A stretch of DNA of 64,000 nt from Actinobacillus genomosp. 1. Its GTDB lineage: Bacteria > Pseudomonadota > Gammaproteobacteria > Enterobacterales > Pasteurellaceae. The stretch covers positions 568,501-632,500 of the forward strand of contig NZ_CP103834.1 of the NCBI RefSeq assembly GCF_029774175.1, written 5' to 3'. The position numbers and the translations under genes were made by a program. Numbering within the stretch: position 1 is the first letter of the stretch; the number at the start of each line of letters is the position of its first letter. Below are positions 16,519 to 24,539 of this stretch, in pieces. The notes under the pieces are model-generated. The model saw only the letters and a program-made list of their open reading frames with translations, was not told where the DNA came from and made no database searches.

Positions 16519-16597
16519 TTTAGTCGGGGTGCCTCCAATGAGGCTGAGATTAAACCCGTGAACCTGATACAGTTAGTACTGACGTAGGAAACTAATA
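16519..16597 (+). promoter_or_regulatory. TPP (THI-box) riboswitch
   Basis: All conserved blocks are present in order: CGGGGTGCC, GGCTGAGAT, AAACCCGTGAACCTGATACAG, then GACGTAGGAAACT, with the closing stem TTTAGT...ACTAAT. CTGAGA is the pyrimidine-binding loop and the GTAGGAA part the pyrophosphate-binding side. The roughly 110-base stretch to thiZ holds a weak GC hairpin CCGTT-AATT-AGCGG followed by TCGTTTTT at 16665-16686, which could be the terminator arm of the switch. It should lower expression of the whole thi operon when thiamine pyrophosphate is plentiful. Confidence 0.96.
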
Positions 16598-16710
16598 TGC
16601 TTATTTTCATTTCAATTATTCCAATCTTTTTTTCATTAAATTCATCTCGTTCAATTCATTTTAGCCGTTAATTAGCGGTCGTTTTTCATACCCATTTTTC
16701 GAGGTATTCA

Positions 16711-17442
16711 ATGAATTGTATCGAAATTCATCAGTTGCATTTTGCATTCAAACAGCAGGTTATTTTTAATAACTTCGACTTCGTATTGCCGAAAGGTAAA
16801 TGGTGCGCTTTGCTCGGTGCATCGGGGATTGGTAAATCAACCTTACTGCGTTTAATTGCCGGATTGGAAACAACGTCAATCGGTTCAATCGAACTTGCCT
16901 CCGGTACGAAAATTGCTTGGCTTGCTCAACAAGACTCCTTATTTCCTTGGCTGTCCGTATTAGATAACGTGCAGTTAGATGCTCATTTACAAGGTAGGAA
17001 AAATGCGGAAACCTTAGCTAAGGCAGAGCAATTGTTAGCGGCGGTAAATATGTCGGAACATAAAAATAAGCCTTGTTACCAACTTTCCGGCGGACAACGC
17101 CAGCGAGTAGCTTTGGCTCGTACATTAATGCGAGATGCGGATCTTATCCTTATGGACGAGCCATTTTCCGCCTTAGATGCCGTTACGCGTTTACAGCTAC
17201 AACAACTGGCAGCACAGCTTTTAGCCGATAAAACAGTGCTGTTAATCACTCATGATCCGCAAGAAGCGATTCGCCTTGCTGATCAAATCTATATTCTTAA
17301 ACATCAGCCGACTCAACTATCGGATGTAATTGAGCCGTTAAGCAAAGCCCCTCGTTTTAGTGCAAACACCGAACAATGGCAATTAGAACAACGCCTGTTG
17401 GATATGCTTTCTAACGATACTAAAGGGGGCAAAAATGTTTAA
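16711..17442 (+). CDS. thiZ: ABC transporter ATPase for thiamine pyrimidine precursor
   Basis: A 243-residue ATP-binding subunit with Walker A G-A-S-G-I-G-K-S-T near residues 35-43, signature L-S-G-G-Q-R-Q-R-V near 127-135 and Walker B L-I-L-M-D-E-P. It resembles the nitrate/taurine/hydroxymethylpyrimidine (NMT1-type) ATPases. With thiX (overlap 8 bp) and thiY (later in the same operon) it makes a complete ThiXYZ importer. First gene after the TPP riboswitch, which supports the assignment. Confidence 0.87.
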   Translation: MNCIEIHQLHFAFKQQVIFNNFDFVLPKGKWCALLGASGIGKSTLLRLIAGLETTSIGSIELASGTKIAWLAQQDSLFPWLSVLDNVQLDAHLQGRKNAETLAKAEQLLAAVNMSEHKNKPCYQLSGGQRQRVALARTLMRDADLILMDEPFSALDAVTRLQLQQLAAQLLADKTVLLITHDPQEAIRLADQIYILKHQPTQLSDVIEPLSKAPRFSANTEQWQLEQRLLDMLSNDTKGGKNV

Positions 17443-18184
17443 ACGCTTACTCAAAATAAGTGGTTTGAGCTTATTGCTGATTCTCTTATGGCAATTAACT
17501 GTGATGGGGTTTGCGTTACCGTATTATATGTTGCCGACACCACTCACCGTTTTTGAGCAAATCGTCAATCAATTTCCGCTACTTTGGCAGCATAGCCAAA
17601 TTACCTTTATTGAAATTATTACCGGCCTAAGTCTGGGTTTCTTGCTTGGAGTAATGTCTGCCTTATTACTTTCGCTTTCTAAGTGGTTAAACGGTTTTTT
17701 ATTGCCGTTATTAGTGATTTTTCAAGCCATTCCGGTCTTTGCGATTGCACCTTTATTAGTGCTTTGGCTCGGATACGGTATGGCTTCCAAGATTGCGATG
17801 ACCATTTTGATCATTTACTTTCCGGTTACGGCAGCCTGTTATGACGGACTGCGCAATACGCCCAAAGCCTATTTGGAATTGGCAAAAACCTTAGAAATTA
17901 AACCGCTTGCCATATTACTTCGGGTACGTCTGCCGGCAGCATTACCGGCATTAGCTTCCGGATTACGAATTGCAGTTTCGGTCGCCCCTATCGGAGCAGT
18001 TGTCGGGGAATGGGTCGGATCTTCACAGGGGCTAGGTTATTTAATGTTACACGCCAATGCTCGAATGCAAACCGATTTATTATTTGCTGCTTTAACCATT
18101 TTATTACTGATGACGCTTTGCTTGTATTTTGTGACTGATAGGCTGCTACGCCGTTGGCTGCCGTGGGTTCAATATATGCGATAG
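17435..18184 (+). CDS. thiX: ABC transporter permease for thiamine pyrimidine precursor
   Basis: A 249-residue inner-membrane permease with about six segments and the EAA-type coupling loop near residues 145-165 (A-Y-L-E-L-A-K-T-L...R-V-R-L-P-A-A-L-P). It belongs to the SsuC/TauC-like family. It follows thiZ with an eight-base overlap and precedes thiF by 45 bases that contain an uptake-signal core. Substrate is inferred from the operon: hydroxymethylpyrimidine or formylaminopyrimidine. Confidence 0.86.
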   Translation: MFKRLLKISGLSLLLILLWQLTVMGFALPYYMLPTPLTVFEQIVNQFPLLWQHSQITFIEIITGLSLGFLLGVMSALLLSLSKWLNGFLLPLLVIFQAIPVFAIAPLLVLWLGYGMASKIAMTILIIYFPVTAACYDGLRNTPKAYLELAKTLEIKPLAILLRVRLPAALPALASGLRIAVSVAPIGAVVGEWVGSSQGLGYLMLHANARMQTDLLFAALTILLLMTLCLYFVTDRLLRRWLPWVQYMR

Positions 18185-18229
18185 CGTACAAGCGGTTGAT
18201 TTTCTAAGATTTTTTACTAAGAGATAGTT

Positions 18230-18979
18230 ATGAATTTGTCTGATCAAGATTTCTTGCGTTATAGCCGCCAAATTCTATTAGAAGAGTGTGGTATCGAAGG
18301 GCAACAAAAGTTAGCCAAAAGTCGAGTATTGGTGGTGGGCTGCGGCGGACTAGGTTCGCCGGTTGCACAATATTTAGCGTCTGCCGGCGTTGGAAAACTT
18401 TACCTTGCCGACTTTGATAAGGTGGATTTAACCAACTTACAACGCCAAACGCTATTCGGTATGAAAGATTTGAATAAGCCGAAAAGTGAACAAGCTCGGC
18501 TAAATTTACAAGAGATTAATCCGTCCGTCGAAATTGTCGCCGTCAATAAGCAATTAACCGCAGACAATTTGGCGTATTGGGTGAATAAAGTCGATGTAGT
18601 GTTGGATTGTTCGGACAATATGGCAACACGTCACGCAGTCAATAAAGTTTGTGTCGAAAACCAAATTCCGCTGATTTCCGGTTCGGCGGTCGGTATGGAC
18701 GGGCAGTTATTGGGCGTGTTTCCACCTTATCAACACGGCTGCTACGCCTGTCTATTTTCCGATACCGAGATTGGTAATCTGAATTGTCGAACTGCCGGTG
18801 TTTTAGCACCGATTGTCGGCATTATCGGCAGTTTACAAGCATTAGAAACGCTGAAGTTTTTACTGGGATTAGCGGTTTCTTGTGACGGAAAGTTCGGTGT
18901 TTTTGACGGAAGAACTTTGATGTGGCAGCAGCTTGAAATGGTAAAAGATAAACATTGCCGAGTATGCGGCAGACCATAA
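18230..18979 (+). CDS. thiF: ThiS adenylyltransferase
   Basis: Activates the C-terminus of ThiS by adenylation before sulfur transfer. 249 residues, E1-like fold with nucleotide loop G-C-G-G-L-G-S at residues 37-43 and N-L-Q-R-Q near 69-73. Zinc is expected at C171-x-x-C174 and C243-x-x-C246; Cys186 in N-C-R-T-A-G corresponds to the cysteine (Cys184 in E. coli) that forms an acyl disulfide with ThiS. It is close in family to MoeB, but the neighbours thiS and thiG settle the role. Confidence 0.93.
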   Translation: MNLSDQDFLRYSRQILLEECGIEGQQKLAKSRVLVVGCGGLGSPVAQYLASAGVGKLYLADFDKVDLTNLQRQTLFGMKDLNKPKSEQARLNLQEINPSVEIVAVNKQLTADNLAYWVNKVDVVLDCSDNMATRHAVNKVCVENQIPLISGSAVGMDGQLLGVFPPYQHGCYACLFSDTEIGNLNCRTAGVLAPIVGIIGSLQALETLKFLLGLAVSCDGKFGVFDGRTLMWQQLEMVKDKHCRVCGRP

Positions 18980-19006
18980 TTAAGTTTTGAATCAGAATGA
19001 GGAAAT

Positions 19007-19207
19007 ATGCAAATTTTCATTAATAATCAACCGCTTGACGTAGCGGAAAATACGTCTATCCAAACGGCGTTAGCACTTTCGCAGGCTAATTTACAAGGTG
19101 TGGCGGTCGCATTAAATCAACAGATTGTACCGAAAAGCGAATGGCAAAATTATCCGTTGCAAGAAGGGGCGAAACTCACCGTATTTAAAGCGATAGCCGG
19201 TGGTTGA
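19007..19207 (+). CDS. thiS: Sulfur carrier protein ThiS
   Basis: A 66-residue ubiquitin-like protein ending in the required Gly-Gly, the site of adenylation and thiocarboxylate formation. It starts M-Q-I-F-I-N-N-Q-P, the usual beta-strand opening. It lies 27 bp after thiF with AGGAAATATG as a close ribosome binding site. It passes sulfur to ThiG. Confidence 0.93.
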   Translation: MQIFINNQPLDVAENTSIQTALALSQANLQGVAVALNQQIVPKSEWQNYPLQEGAKLTVFKAIAGG

Positions 19208-19289
19208 TAACGTTTAGTACAAATTAGGAATAGTAACATTTTAGAAAAACATCCTTCATTCGGAAAGCATATAAATAAGGAAAAAGAAT

Positions 19290-20060
19290 ATGACAGATCT
19301 TCTTAAAATTGGTGATACCGAATTTCACTCCCGTCTTTTTACCGGTACGGGCAAATTTTCAAACCCTAAAGTGATGCAACAAAGTATTGTCGCATCAGGT
19401 TCCCAGCTTGCAACAATGGCGATGAAACGTGTGGATTTAGCACAGGAACAAGACGATATTTTAACGCCGTTGATTCAGAGTGGGGTAAAACTGTTACCGA
19501 ACACCTCGGGAGCGAAAACGGCGGAAGAAGCGGTCTTTGCGGCAAAACTGGCACGCGAAGCACTACAAACGAACTGGATAAAACTTGAAATTCACCCGGA
19601 TGTTCGTTATTTGCTGCCGGATCCGATTGAAACACTAAAAGGGGCGGAAATGTTAGTCAAAGAAGGCTTTATCGTATTGCCTTATTGCGGTGCGGATCCG
19701 GTGTTATGTAAACGCTTGGAAGAAGTCGGTTGTGCGGCGGTAATGCCATTAGGTGCGCCGATTGGTACCAATCAAGGGCTAAAAACGCAAGATTTCTTAC
19801 GCATTATTATTGAACAAAGCCGAGTACCTGTGGTGGTTGATGCCGGTATCGGTGCTCCGAGCCATGCCGCACAAGCGATGGAAATGGGCGCAGATGCGGT
19901 ATTAGTCAATACGGCAATGGCGGTAGCTCGTGATCCGATTCAAGTTGCACAAGCCTTTAAATTAGCGGTGGATGCCGGTCGTTTAGGTTATTTAGCCGGG
20001 TTAGGCAAAGTGAGCCAAACCGCACAGGCAACCAGTCCATTAACCGGCTTTTTAGGCTAG
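19290..20060 (+). CDS. thiG: Thiazole synthase
   Basis: A 256-residue TIM-barrel enzyme that builds the thiazole phosphate ring from 1-deoxyxylulose 5-phosphate, dehydroglycine and ThiS thiocarboxylate. Landmarks include R-L-F-T-G-T-G-K near residue 15, L-P-N-T-S-G-A near 69, W-I-K-L-E-I near 95 with the Schiff-base Lys, P-V-V-V-D-A-G-I-G-A-P-S near 180, and V-L-V-N-T-A. The 80-bp gap to thiS is AT-rich and contains AAGGAAAAAG before the start. The length is standard. Confidence 0.95.
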   Translation: MTDLLKIGDTEFHSRLFTGTGKFSNPKVMQQSIVASGSQLATMAMKRVDLAQEQDDILTPLIQSGVKLLPNTSGAKTAEEAVFAAKLAREALQTNWIKLEIHPDVRYLLPDPIETLKGAEMLVKEGFIVLPYCGADPVLCKRLEEVGCAAVMPLGAPIGTNQGLKTQDFLRIIIEQSRVPVVVDAGIGAPSHAAQAMEMGADAVLVNTAMAVARDPIQVAQAFKLAVDAGRLGYLAGLGKVSQTAQATSPLTGFLG

Positions 20061-20070
20061 GGAAGTTACC

Positions 20071-21216
20071 ATGAAAACGAATCAGTTCTCGCATTTTAGC
20101 GATTATTGGCAGACATTGGATTGGGCGCATTTCGCTTTATCGTTAAGAGCGAAAACGGCTATGGATGTAGAGAATGCCTTGCAAACATCAAACCGAGATT
20201 TAAATGATTTTATGGCATTAATATCGCCGGCGGCGGAAGCCTATTTGGAACCGATGGCACAACTTGCACAGCAACTCACTCGTCAGCGTTTCGGTAATAC
20301 GGTCGGTTTTTATTTGCCGCTTTATCTCTCTAATGTGTGTACCAATGACTGTACTTATTGCGGTTTTTCGATGAGTAATCGAATTAAACGTAAGATTCTG
20401 GATGAGCAAGAAATTCTCAAAGAAATCAAAGCGATTAAGTCTATGGGCTATGAGCATTTATTATTGGTGACCGGTGAACACGAAGCCAAAGTCGGTATGG
20501 CTTATTTTAGAGAAAAACTAAAGCTGATTCGTCCGCATTTTTCCGCATTATTCATGGAAGTACAGCCGCTTCAATCTGAGGAATATGCCGAGTTAAAAAC
20601 GCTAGGCTTGGACGGCGTATTAGTTTATCAAGAAACCTATAATGCCGCCGAATATGCTAAACATCATTTACGTGGTCAGAAACAAGATTTTATTTATCGT
20701 TTGGACAGCCAAGACCGTTTAGGTCAAGCAGGCATTGATAAAATCGGTTTGGGTGCATTAATCGGGCTTTCAAACGACTGGCGTACTGATATTTACTTTG
20801 TCGGCGAGCATTTAAATTATCTGCAAAATAAATATTGGCAAAGCCGTTATTCAATCTCATTTCCTCGTTTACGACCTTGTGTCGGTGGCTTGCAGCCGGC
20901 TTCGCAAATGAGTGATAAGCAACTATTACAAATTATTTGTGCATTCCGCATCTGTTTCCCGGAAGTCGAACTCTCGCTTTCTACTCGTGAAAGTGCCAAT
21001 TTCCGTAATAATGTGATTCCGATTGCGATTAATACGATCAGCGCAGGATCTAAAACACAGCCCGGTGGTTATGCAGAAGAAGATGATAAACATCTCGAAC
21101 AATTTTCGCCGGACGATGAACGACCACCACATATTATTGCCGCAGAATTGGTTAAACGAGGATTACAACCGGTTTGGAAAGATTGGGAACCTTATTTAGG
21201 CAGATCATTATCTTAA
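20071..21216 (+). CDS. thiH: 2-iminoacetate synthase (radical SAM tyrosine lyase)
   Basis: A 381-residue radical S-adenosylmethionine enzyme that cleaves tyrosine to dehydroglycine and p-cresol. The iron-sulfur motif is C90-x3-C94-x2-C97 in S-N-V-C-T-N-D-C-T-Y-C. It gives an oxygen-free route; no thiO (glycine oxidase) is found in the operon. The gene begins ten bases after thiG with GGGAAG as a weak ribosome binding site and is followed by tenA after 26 bases. Use of ThiH fits a facultative organism living at low oxygen. Confidence 0.94.
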   Translation: MKTNQFSHFSDYWQTLDWAHFALSLRAKTAMDVENALQTSNRDLNDFMALISPAAEAYLEPMAQLAQQLTRQRFGNTVGFYLPLYLSNVCTNDCTYCGFSMSNRIKRKILDEQEILKEIKAIKSMGYEHLLLVTGEHEAKVGMAYFREKLKLIRPHFSALFMEVQPLQSEEYAELKTLGLDGVLVYQETYNAAEYAKHHLRGQKQDFIYRLDSQDRLGQAGIDKIGLGALIGLSNDWRTDIYFVGEHLNYLQNKYWQSRYSISFPRLRPCVGGLQPASQMSDKQLLQIICAFRICFPEVELSLSTRESANFRNNVIPIAINTISAGSKTQPGGYAEEDDKHLEQFSPDDERPPHIIAAELVKRGLQPVWKDWEPYLGRSLS

Positions 21217-21242
21217 GTTGTATGGTTAGAAAAGGAGAAAAA

Positions 21243-21893
21243 ATGACCGCTATTCAACAATTTATCCAAAATGCAGAACCTTATTGGACAGCATATACCG
21301 AACATCTTTTTGTACAAAAAATGGCGGACGGCAGCTTGCCGAAAAGTTGTTTTCAGCATTATTTGAAACAAGATTATCTGTATCTTTATCAATATTGTCG
21401 GGCATTATCGCTTGGTATTTATAAAGCGGAAAATTTTGAGCAAATGCGTTATGCGCTAGAGGCAACGCAAGCTATTTTGAATGAAGTGGAATTGCATTTG
21501 CAGTTTTGTCGTGAATGGGGCATTGAGGAACAAGAAGTACGTAAAACGCCGGAAAGTTCGGCTTGTGTTGCTTATACACGGTATGTACTCGATTGCGGTA
21601 TGCGAGGCGGATTAGCCGAATTGTTTACAGCGATAGCACCTTGTGCAATCGGCTATGCGGAAATCGGTAAAAAGTTAGCCGACATTGCGGTAGAAAATAC
21701 GCCGTATCAGGTATGGATTGATACCTATGCGGCTCCCGAATACCAAGCGGCAGTGGCAAAACTGGCTGATTATCTTAATCAGTTATGTGAAAACTTACCG
21801 GCAGAACATCTTGCAAAACTACAAGAGATATTTACCACCGCAACACGTATGGAAATTTCATTTTGGCAAATGGGGCTTGATCAAGCCATGTAG
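21243..21893 (+). CDS. tenA: Aminopyrimidine aminohydrolase (thiaminase II)
   Basis: A 216-residue helical protein. In salvage it hydrolyses the amino group of 4-amino-5-aminomethyl-2-methylpyrimidine to give hydroxymethylpyrimidine, and it can also cleave thiamine. Catalytic Cys134 is in I-A-P-C-A-I-G-Y, and Y47, Y51 and D44 (Q-D-Y-L-Y-L-Y) match the substrate-binding region. A longer frame from 21174 runs over the thiH end; the start at 21243 has AAAGGAGAAAAAATG and gives the family length. With ThiXYZ it completes a pyrimidine salvage route. Confidence 0.93.
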   Translation: MTAIQQFIQNAEPYWTAYTEHLFVQKMADGSLPKSCFQHYLKQDYLYLYQYCRALSLGIYKAENFEQMRYALEATQAILNEVELHLQFCREWGIEEQEVRKTPESSACVAYTRYVLDCGMRGGLAELFTAIAPCAIGYAEIGKKLADIAVENTPYQVWIDTYAAPEYQAAVAKLADYLNQLCENLPAEHLAKLQEIFTTATRMEISFWQMGLDQAM

Positions 21894-21913
21894 TCGGTTT
21901 TTAAAAGGAGAAA

Positions 21914-22861
21914 ATGATGAAATATGTAAAAAAATTGGCTTTTTTGACCGCTTGTAGCTTGGCATTACAAGCACACGCGGGCGAGAAAATGACCGTCTTA
22001 TTAGATTGGTTCGTTAATCCTGATCACGCTGCGATTATTGTGGCGCAACAAAAAGGTTATTTTAAGCAAAATGGTTTGGATGTTGAACTTGTCGAGCCGG
22101 CGGATCCGTCTATGCCACCGAAACTGGTTGCCGCAGGGCAGGCGGATATTGCAGTGGATTATCAGCCGCAGTTACAGCTACAAGTTGATCAAGGGTTGCC
22201 ATTAGTCCGTTTCGGTACACTAGTTCCCACACCGTTGAATAGCCTAATCGTTTTAAAAAACGGCTCGGTAAAAAGTATCGCCGATTTGAAAGGTAAGAAA
22301 ATCGGTTATTCGGTAAGCGGGTTTGAAGATGCGTTGCTGAATACCATGTTAGCCGATTCGGGTTTAGCGGCTAAAGATGTGGAACTGGTTAATGTCAATT
22401 GGTCACTTTCTCCCAGTCTGATTAGCGGGCAGGTTGATGCGATTATCGGCGGTTTTCGCAATTTTGAATTAAATCAGATGCAATTAGAAAAACAGGAAGG
22501 TAAAGCGTTCTTTGTGGAAGATTTCGGCGTGCCGGTTTATGAAGAATTAATTCTTGTCGCTCATAAAGATAAAGCGAACGATGCAAAATTTTCTGCATTT
22601 TTGACCGCTTTAGAACAGGCAACGCATTATTTAAAACAGTCGCCGGATGAAGCGTGGCAGAGCTTCGTCAGCTATAAGCCAAAGGAATTAGATACAGCGT
22701 TAAATCGTCTTGCATGGCGTGATACGTTGCCGAAATTAGCAGATGAACCACGTAAATTAGATCGTGAAAAATATCAAAAATTCGGTGAGTTTATGCAAAA
22801 GAACGGTTTGACGAAAACTGTACCGGAGTTAAAAACATATACGGTTGAATTGAAACCATAG
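21914..22861 (+). CDS. thiY: Thiamine pyrimidine-precursor ABC transporter, substrate-binding protein
   Basis: A 315-residue NMT1/THI5-like periplasmic protein. The signal peptide ends near residue 22 (L-Q-A-H-A). The NMT1 fold pattern L-D-W-F-V-N-P-D-H-A-A, with G-Y-F-K-Q-N-G-L-D-V, is typical of pyrimidine-binding proteins related to yeast Thi5. A second ATG one codon later is possible; AAAGGAG lies before both. It is placed away from thiZ and thiX but in the same operon, after tenA. Substrate is likely formylaminopyrimidine or hydroxymethylpyrimidine; the residues alone do not decide. Confidence 0.87.
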   Translation: MMKYVKKLAFLTACSLALQAHAGEKMTVLLDWFVNPDHAAIIVAQQKGYFKQNGLDVELVEPADPSMPPKLVAAGQADIAVDYQPQLQLQVDQGLPLVRFGTLVPTPLNSLIVLKNGSVKSIADLKGKKIGYSVSGFEDALLNTMLADSGLAAKDVELVNVNWSLSPSLISGQVDAIIGGFRNFELNQMQLEKQEGKAFFVEDFGVPVYEELILVAHKDKANDAKFSAFLTALEQATHYLKQSPDEAWQSFVSYKPKELDTALNRLAWRDTLPKLADEPRKLDREKYQKFGEFMQKNGLTKTVPELKTYTVELKP

Positions 22862-22886
22862 TGAACGACTTACTAGAGAGAAATAT

Positions 22887-23699
22887 ATGGAAAAGATAGC
22901 ACAGGCTTTAACCATCGCCGGTTCGGATAGCGGCGGTGGCGCAGGGATTCAGGCGGATCTGAAAACATTCCAAATGCGAGGCGTTTTCGGCACTTCGGTA
23001 CTTACCGCAATTACCGCTCAAAATACGTTGGGCGTTTTTGATATTCATAGCGTGCCGCTCAGTACGATTGAATCGCAACTTAAAGCAATCGCAGAAGATT
23101 TTCAGATCTCAGCCTTTAAAATCGGAATGTTAGGTACGACGGAAGTGATTGAATGTGTGGCAAATGCGTTACGTCAGTATAATTTTGGTAAATTGGTACT
23201 TGATCCGGTCATGATCGCCAAAGGTGGTGCGCCGTTATTGCAACAAAATGCGATTAATGCCTTAAAAACGTATTTATTACCGTTAGCGAGTGTGATTACG
23301 CCGAATCTACCCGAAGCGGAAGCATTAACCGGTGTAAAAATTATTGATGATGCGACCGCTTATCAGGCGGCAAAAAAATTGCAAGATTTAGGTGTTAAGA
23401 CGGTAGTGATTAAGGGCGGGCATTTAGCCGATTCGCAAAGTACGCATTGCCGTGATTGGGTATTTACCCCAACGGAACATTTTACGTTGGAATGTCCACG
23501 TTTCCCGACCCGTCATACGCACGGCACCGGCTGTACGTTTTCCGCTTGTATTACCGCAGAATTAGCCAAAGGACAAGCGGTAGAAAATGCGATAAAAGTT
23601 GCAAAAGCCTATATCAGTGCGGCAATTTCGCATCCGCTGAATATCGGGCATGGACACGGTCCGACAAACCATTGGGCGTATCAGGAACTGTCAAAATAA
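22887..23699 (+). CDS. thiD: Hydroxymethylpyrimidine/phosphomethylpyrimidine kinase
   Basis: A 270-residue ribokinase-family enzyme that phosphorylates HMP twice to HMP diphosphate. Typical motifs: A-G-S-D-S-G-G-G-A-G-I-Q-A-D near residues 11-24, D-P-V-M near 107 and the catalytic anion hole T-H-G-T-G-C-T-F-S near 210-218. It links the imported pyrimidine to ThiE, which follows ten bases later. No thiM is present in the window. Confidence 0.95.
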   Translation: MEKIAQALTIAGSDSGGGAGIQADLKTFQMRGVFGTSVLTAITAQNTLGVFDIHSVPLSTIESQLKAIAEDFQISAFKIGMLGTTEVIECVANALRQYNFGKLVLDPVMIAKGGAPLLQQNAINALKTYLLPLASVITPNLPEAEALTGVKIIDDATAYQAAKKLQDLGVKTVVIKGGHLADSQSTHCRDWVFTPTEHFTLECPRFPTRHTHGTGCTFSACITAELAKGQAVENAIKVAKAYISAAISHPLNIGHGHGPTNHWAYQELSK

Positions 23700-23709
23700 G
23701 GAAATGATA

Positions 23710-24366
23710 ATGTACGATATTCGACAAATGCTCCAACTTTATTTTATTGCCGGCACGCAAGATTGTCCGAATCCGACCGAAGATCGAAGCCAAAATCTCT
23801 TGTTGATTTTAGAACAGGCATTGCAAGCGGGGATTACTTGCTTTCAATTTCGTGATAAAAGCAAAAACTCGCTGGAAGATCAGCCGAATGCGCAAAAAGC
23901 ATTAGCGATTCAATGCCGTGATTTATGTCGCCTATACAAGGTTCCGTTTATTGTGGACGATAACGTGGCATTAGCGATCGAAATTGATGCGGACGGCGTA
24001 CATGTCGGACAAAAAGATATGTCACCGATAATGATTCGTCAGATGACCGATAAACCTTTGATTATCGGCTTATCGAATAATACCTTAGAAGATCTTTGGC
24101 GTTCCGAGCAAATGATAGAAGTGGATTATTGCGGATTAGGTCCGGTCTTCCCGACCAATTCCAAAGAAAAACATAATCCGCCGATTGGTTTGGATTTTGT
24201 TAAAAAAGCCCGTGAAGCCGGGATTCGTAAGCCGATTGTTTCTATCGGCGGAGTGAAAGCCGAACACGTGGCAACCTTGAAACAAAACGGAGCGGACGGC
24301 GTAGCGGTAATTACTGCAATTAGTTTAGCTTCGGATGTTTCTCAAGCCGTCAAACGACTATTATAA
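23710..24366 (+). CDS. thiE: Thiamine-phosphate synthase
   Basis: A 218-residue TIM-barrel enzyme that joins HMP diphosphate and thiazole phosphate. Motifs: F-Q-F-R-D-K near 46, D-D-N-V-A-L-A near 85, G-V-H-V-G-Q-K-D-M near 98-106, G-P-V-F-P-T-N-S-K near 145 and S-I-G-G-V near 182. Several starts are in frame. The ATG at 23710 is chosen because AAGGAA lies at the right distance; 23704 is too close to it and the frame from 23650 runs through thiD. Last gene of the operon. Confidence 0.94.
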   Translation: MYDIRQMLQLYFIAGTQDCPNPTEDRSQNLLLILEQALQAGITCFQFRDKSKNSLEDQPNAQKALAIQCRDLCRLYKVPFIVDDNVALAIEIDADGVHVGQKDMSPIMIRQMTDKPLIIGLSNNTLEDLWRSEQMIEVDYCGLGPVFPTNSKEKHNPPIGLDFVKKAREAGIRKPIVSIGGVKAEHVATLKQNGADGVAVITAISLASDVSQAVKRLL

Positions 24367-24378
24367 TTTTTTACTTAT

Positions 24379-24436
24379 ACAAGCGGTCTTTTTTCAAGAT
24401 TTTTTTGCAAAATTTCTTGGAAAAACGACCGCTTGC
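24379..24436 (+). terminator. Inverted uptake-signal terminator of the thi operon
   Basis: ACAAGCGGTCTTTTTTC...GAAAAACGACCGCTTGC forms a long stem, with a TTTTTTGTG tail. Both arms carry the uptake-signal core. Confidence 0.82.
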
Positions 24437-24539
24437 TTTTTTGTGCTTTTCCTTTCCAAAGTAGCGGATTTAAAGTAGAATTGGTCGGTTAATTTTCCCT
24501 TTAAATAAATTTATTACAACACAGGACATTTATTGCCCG

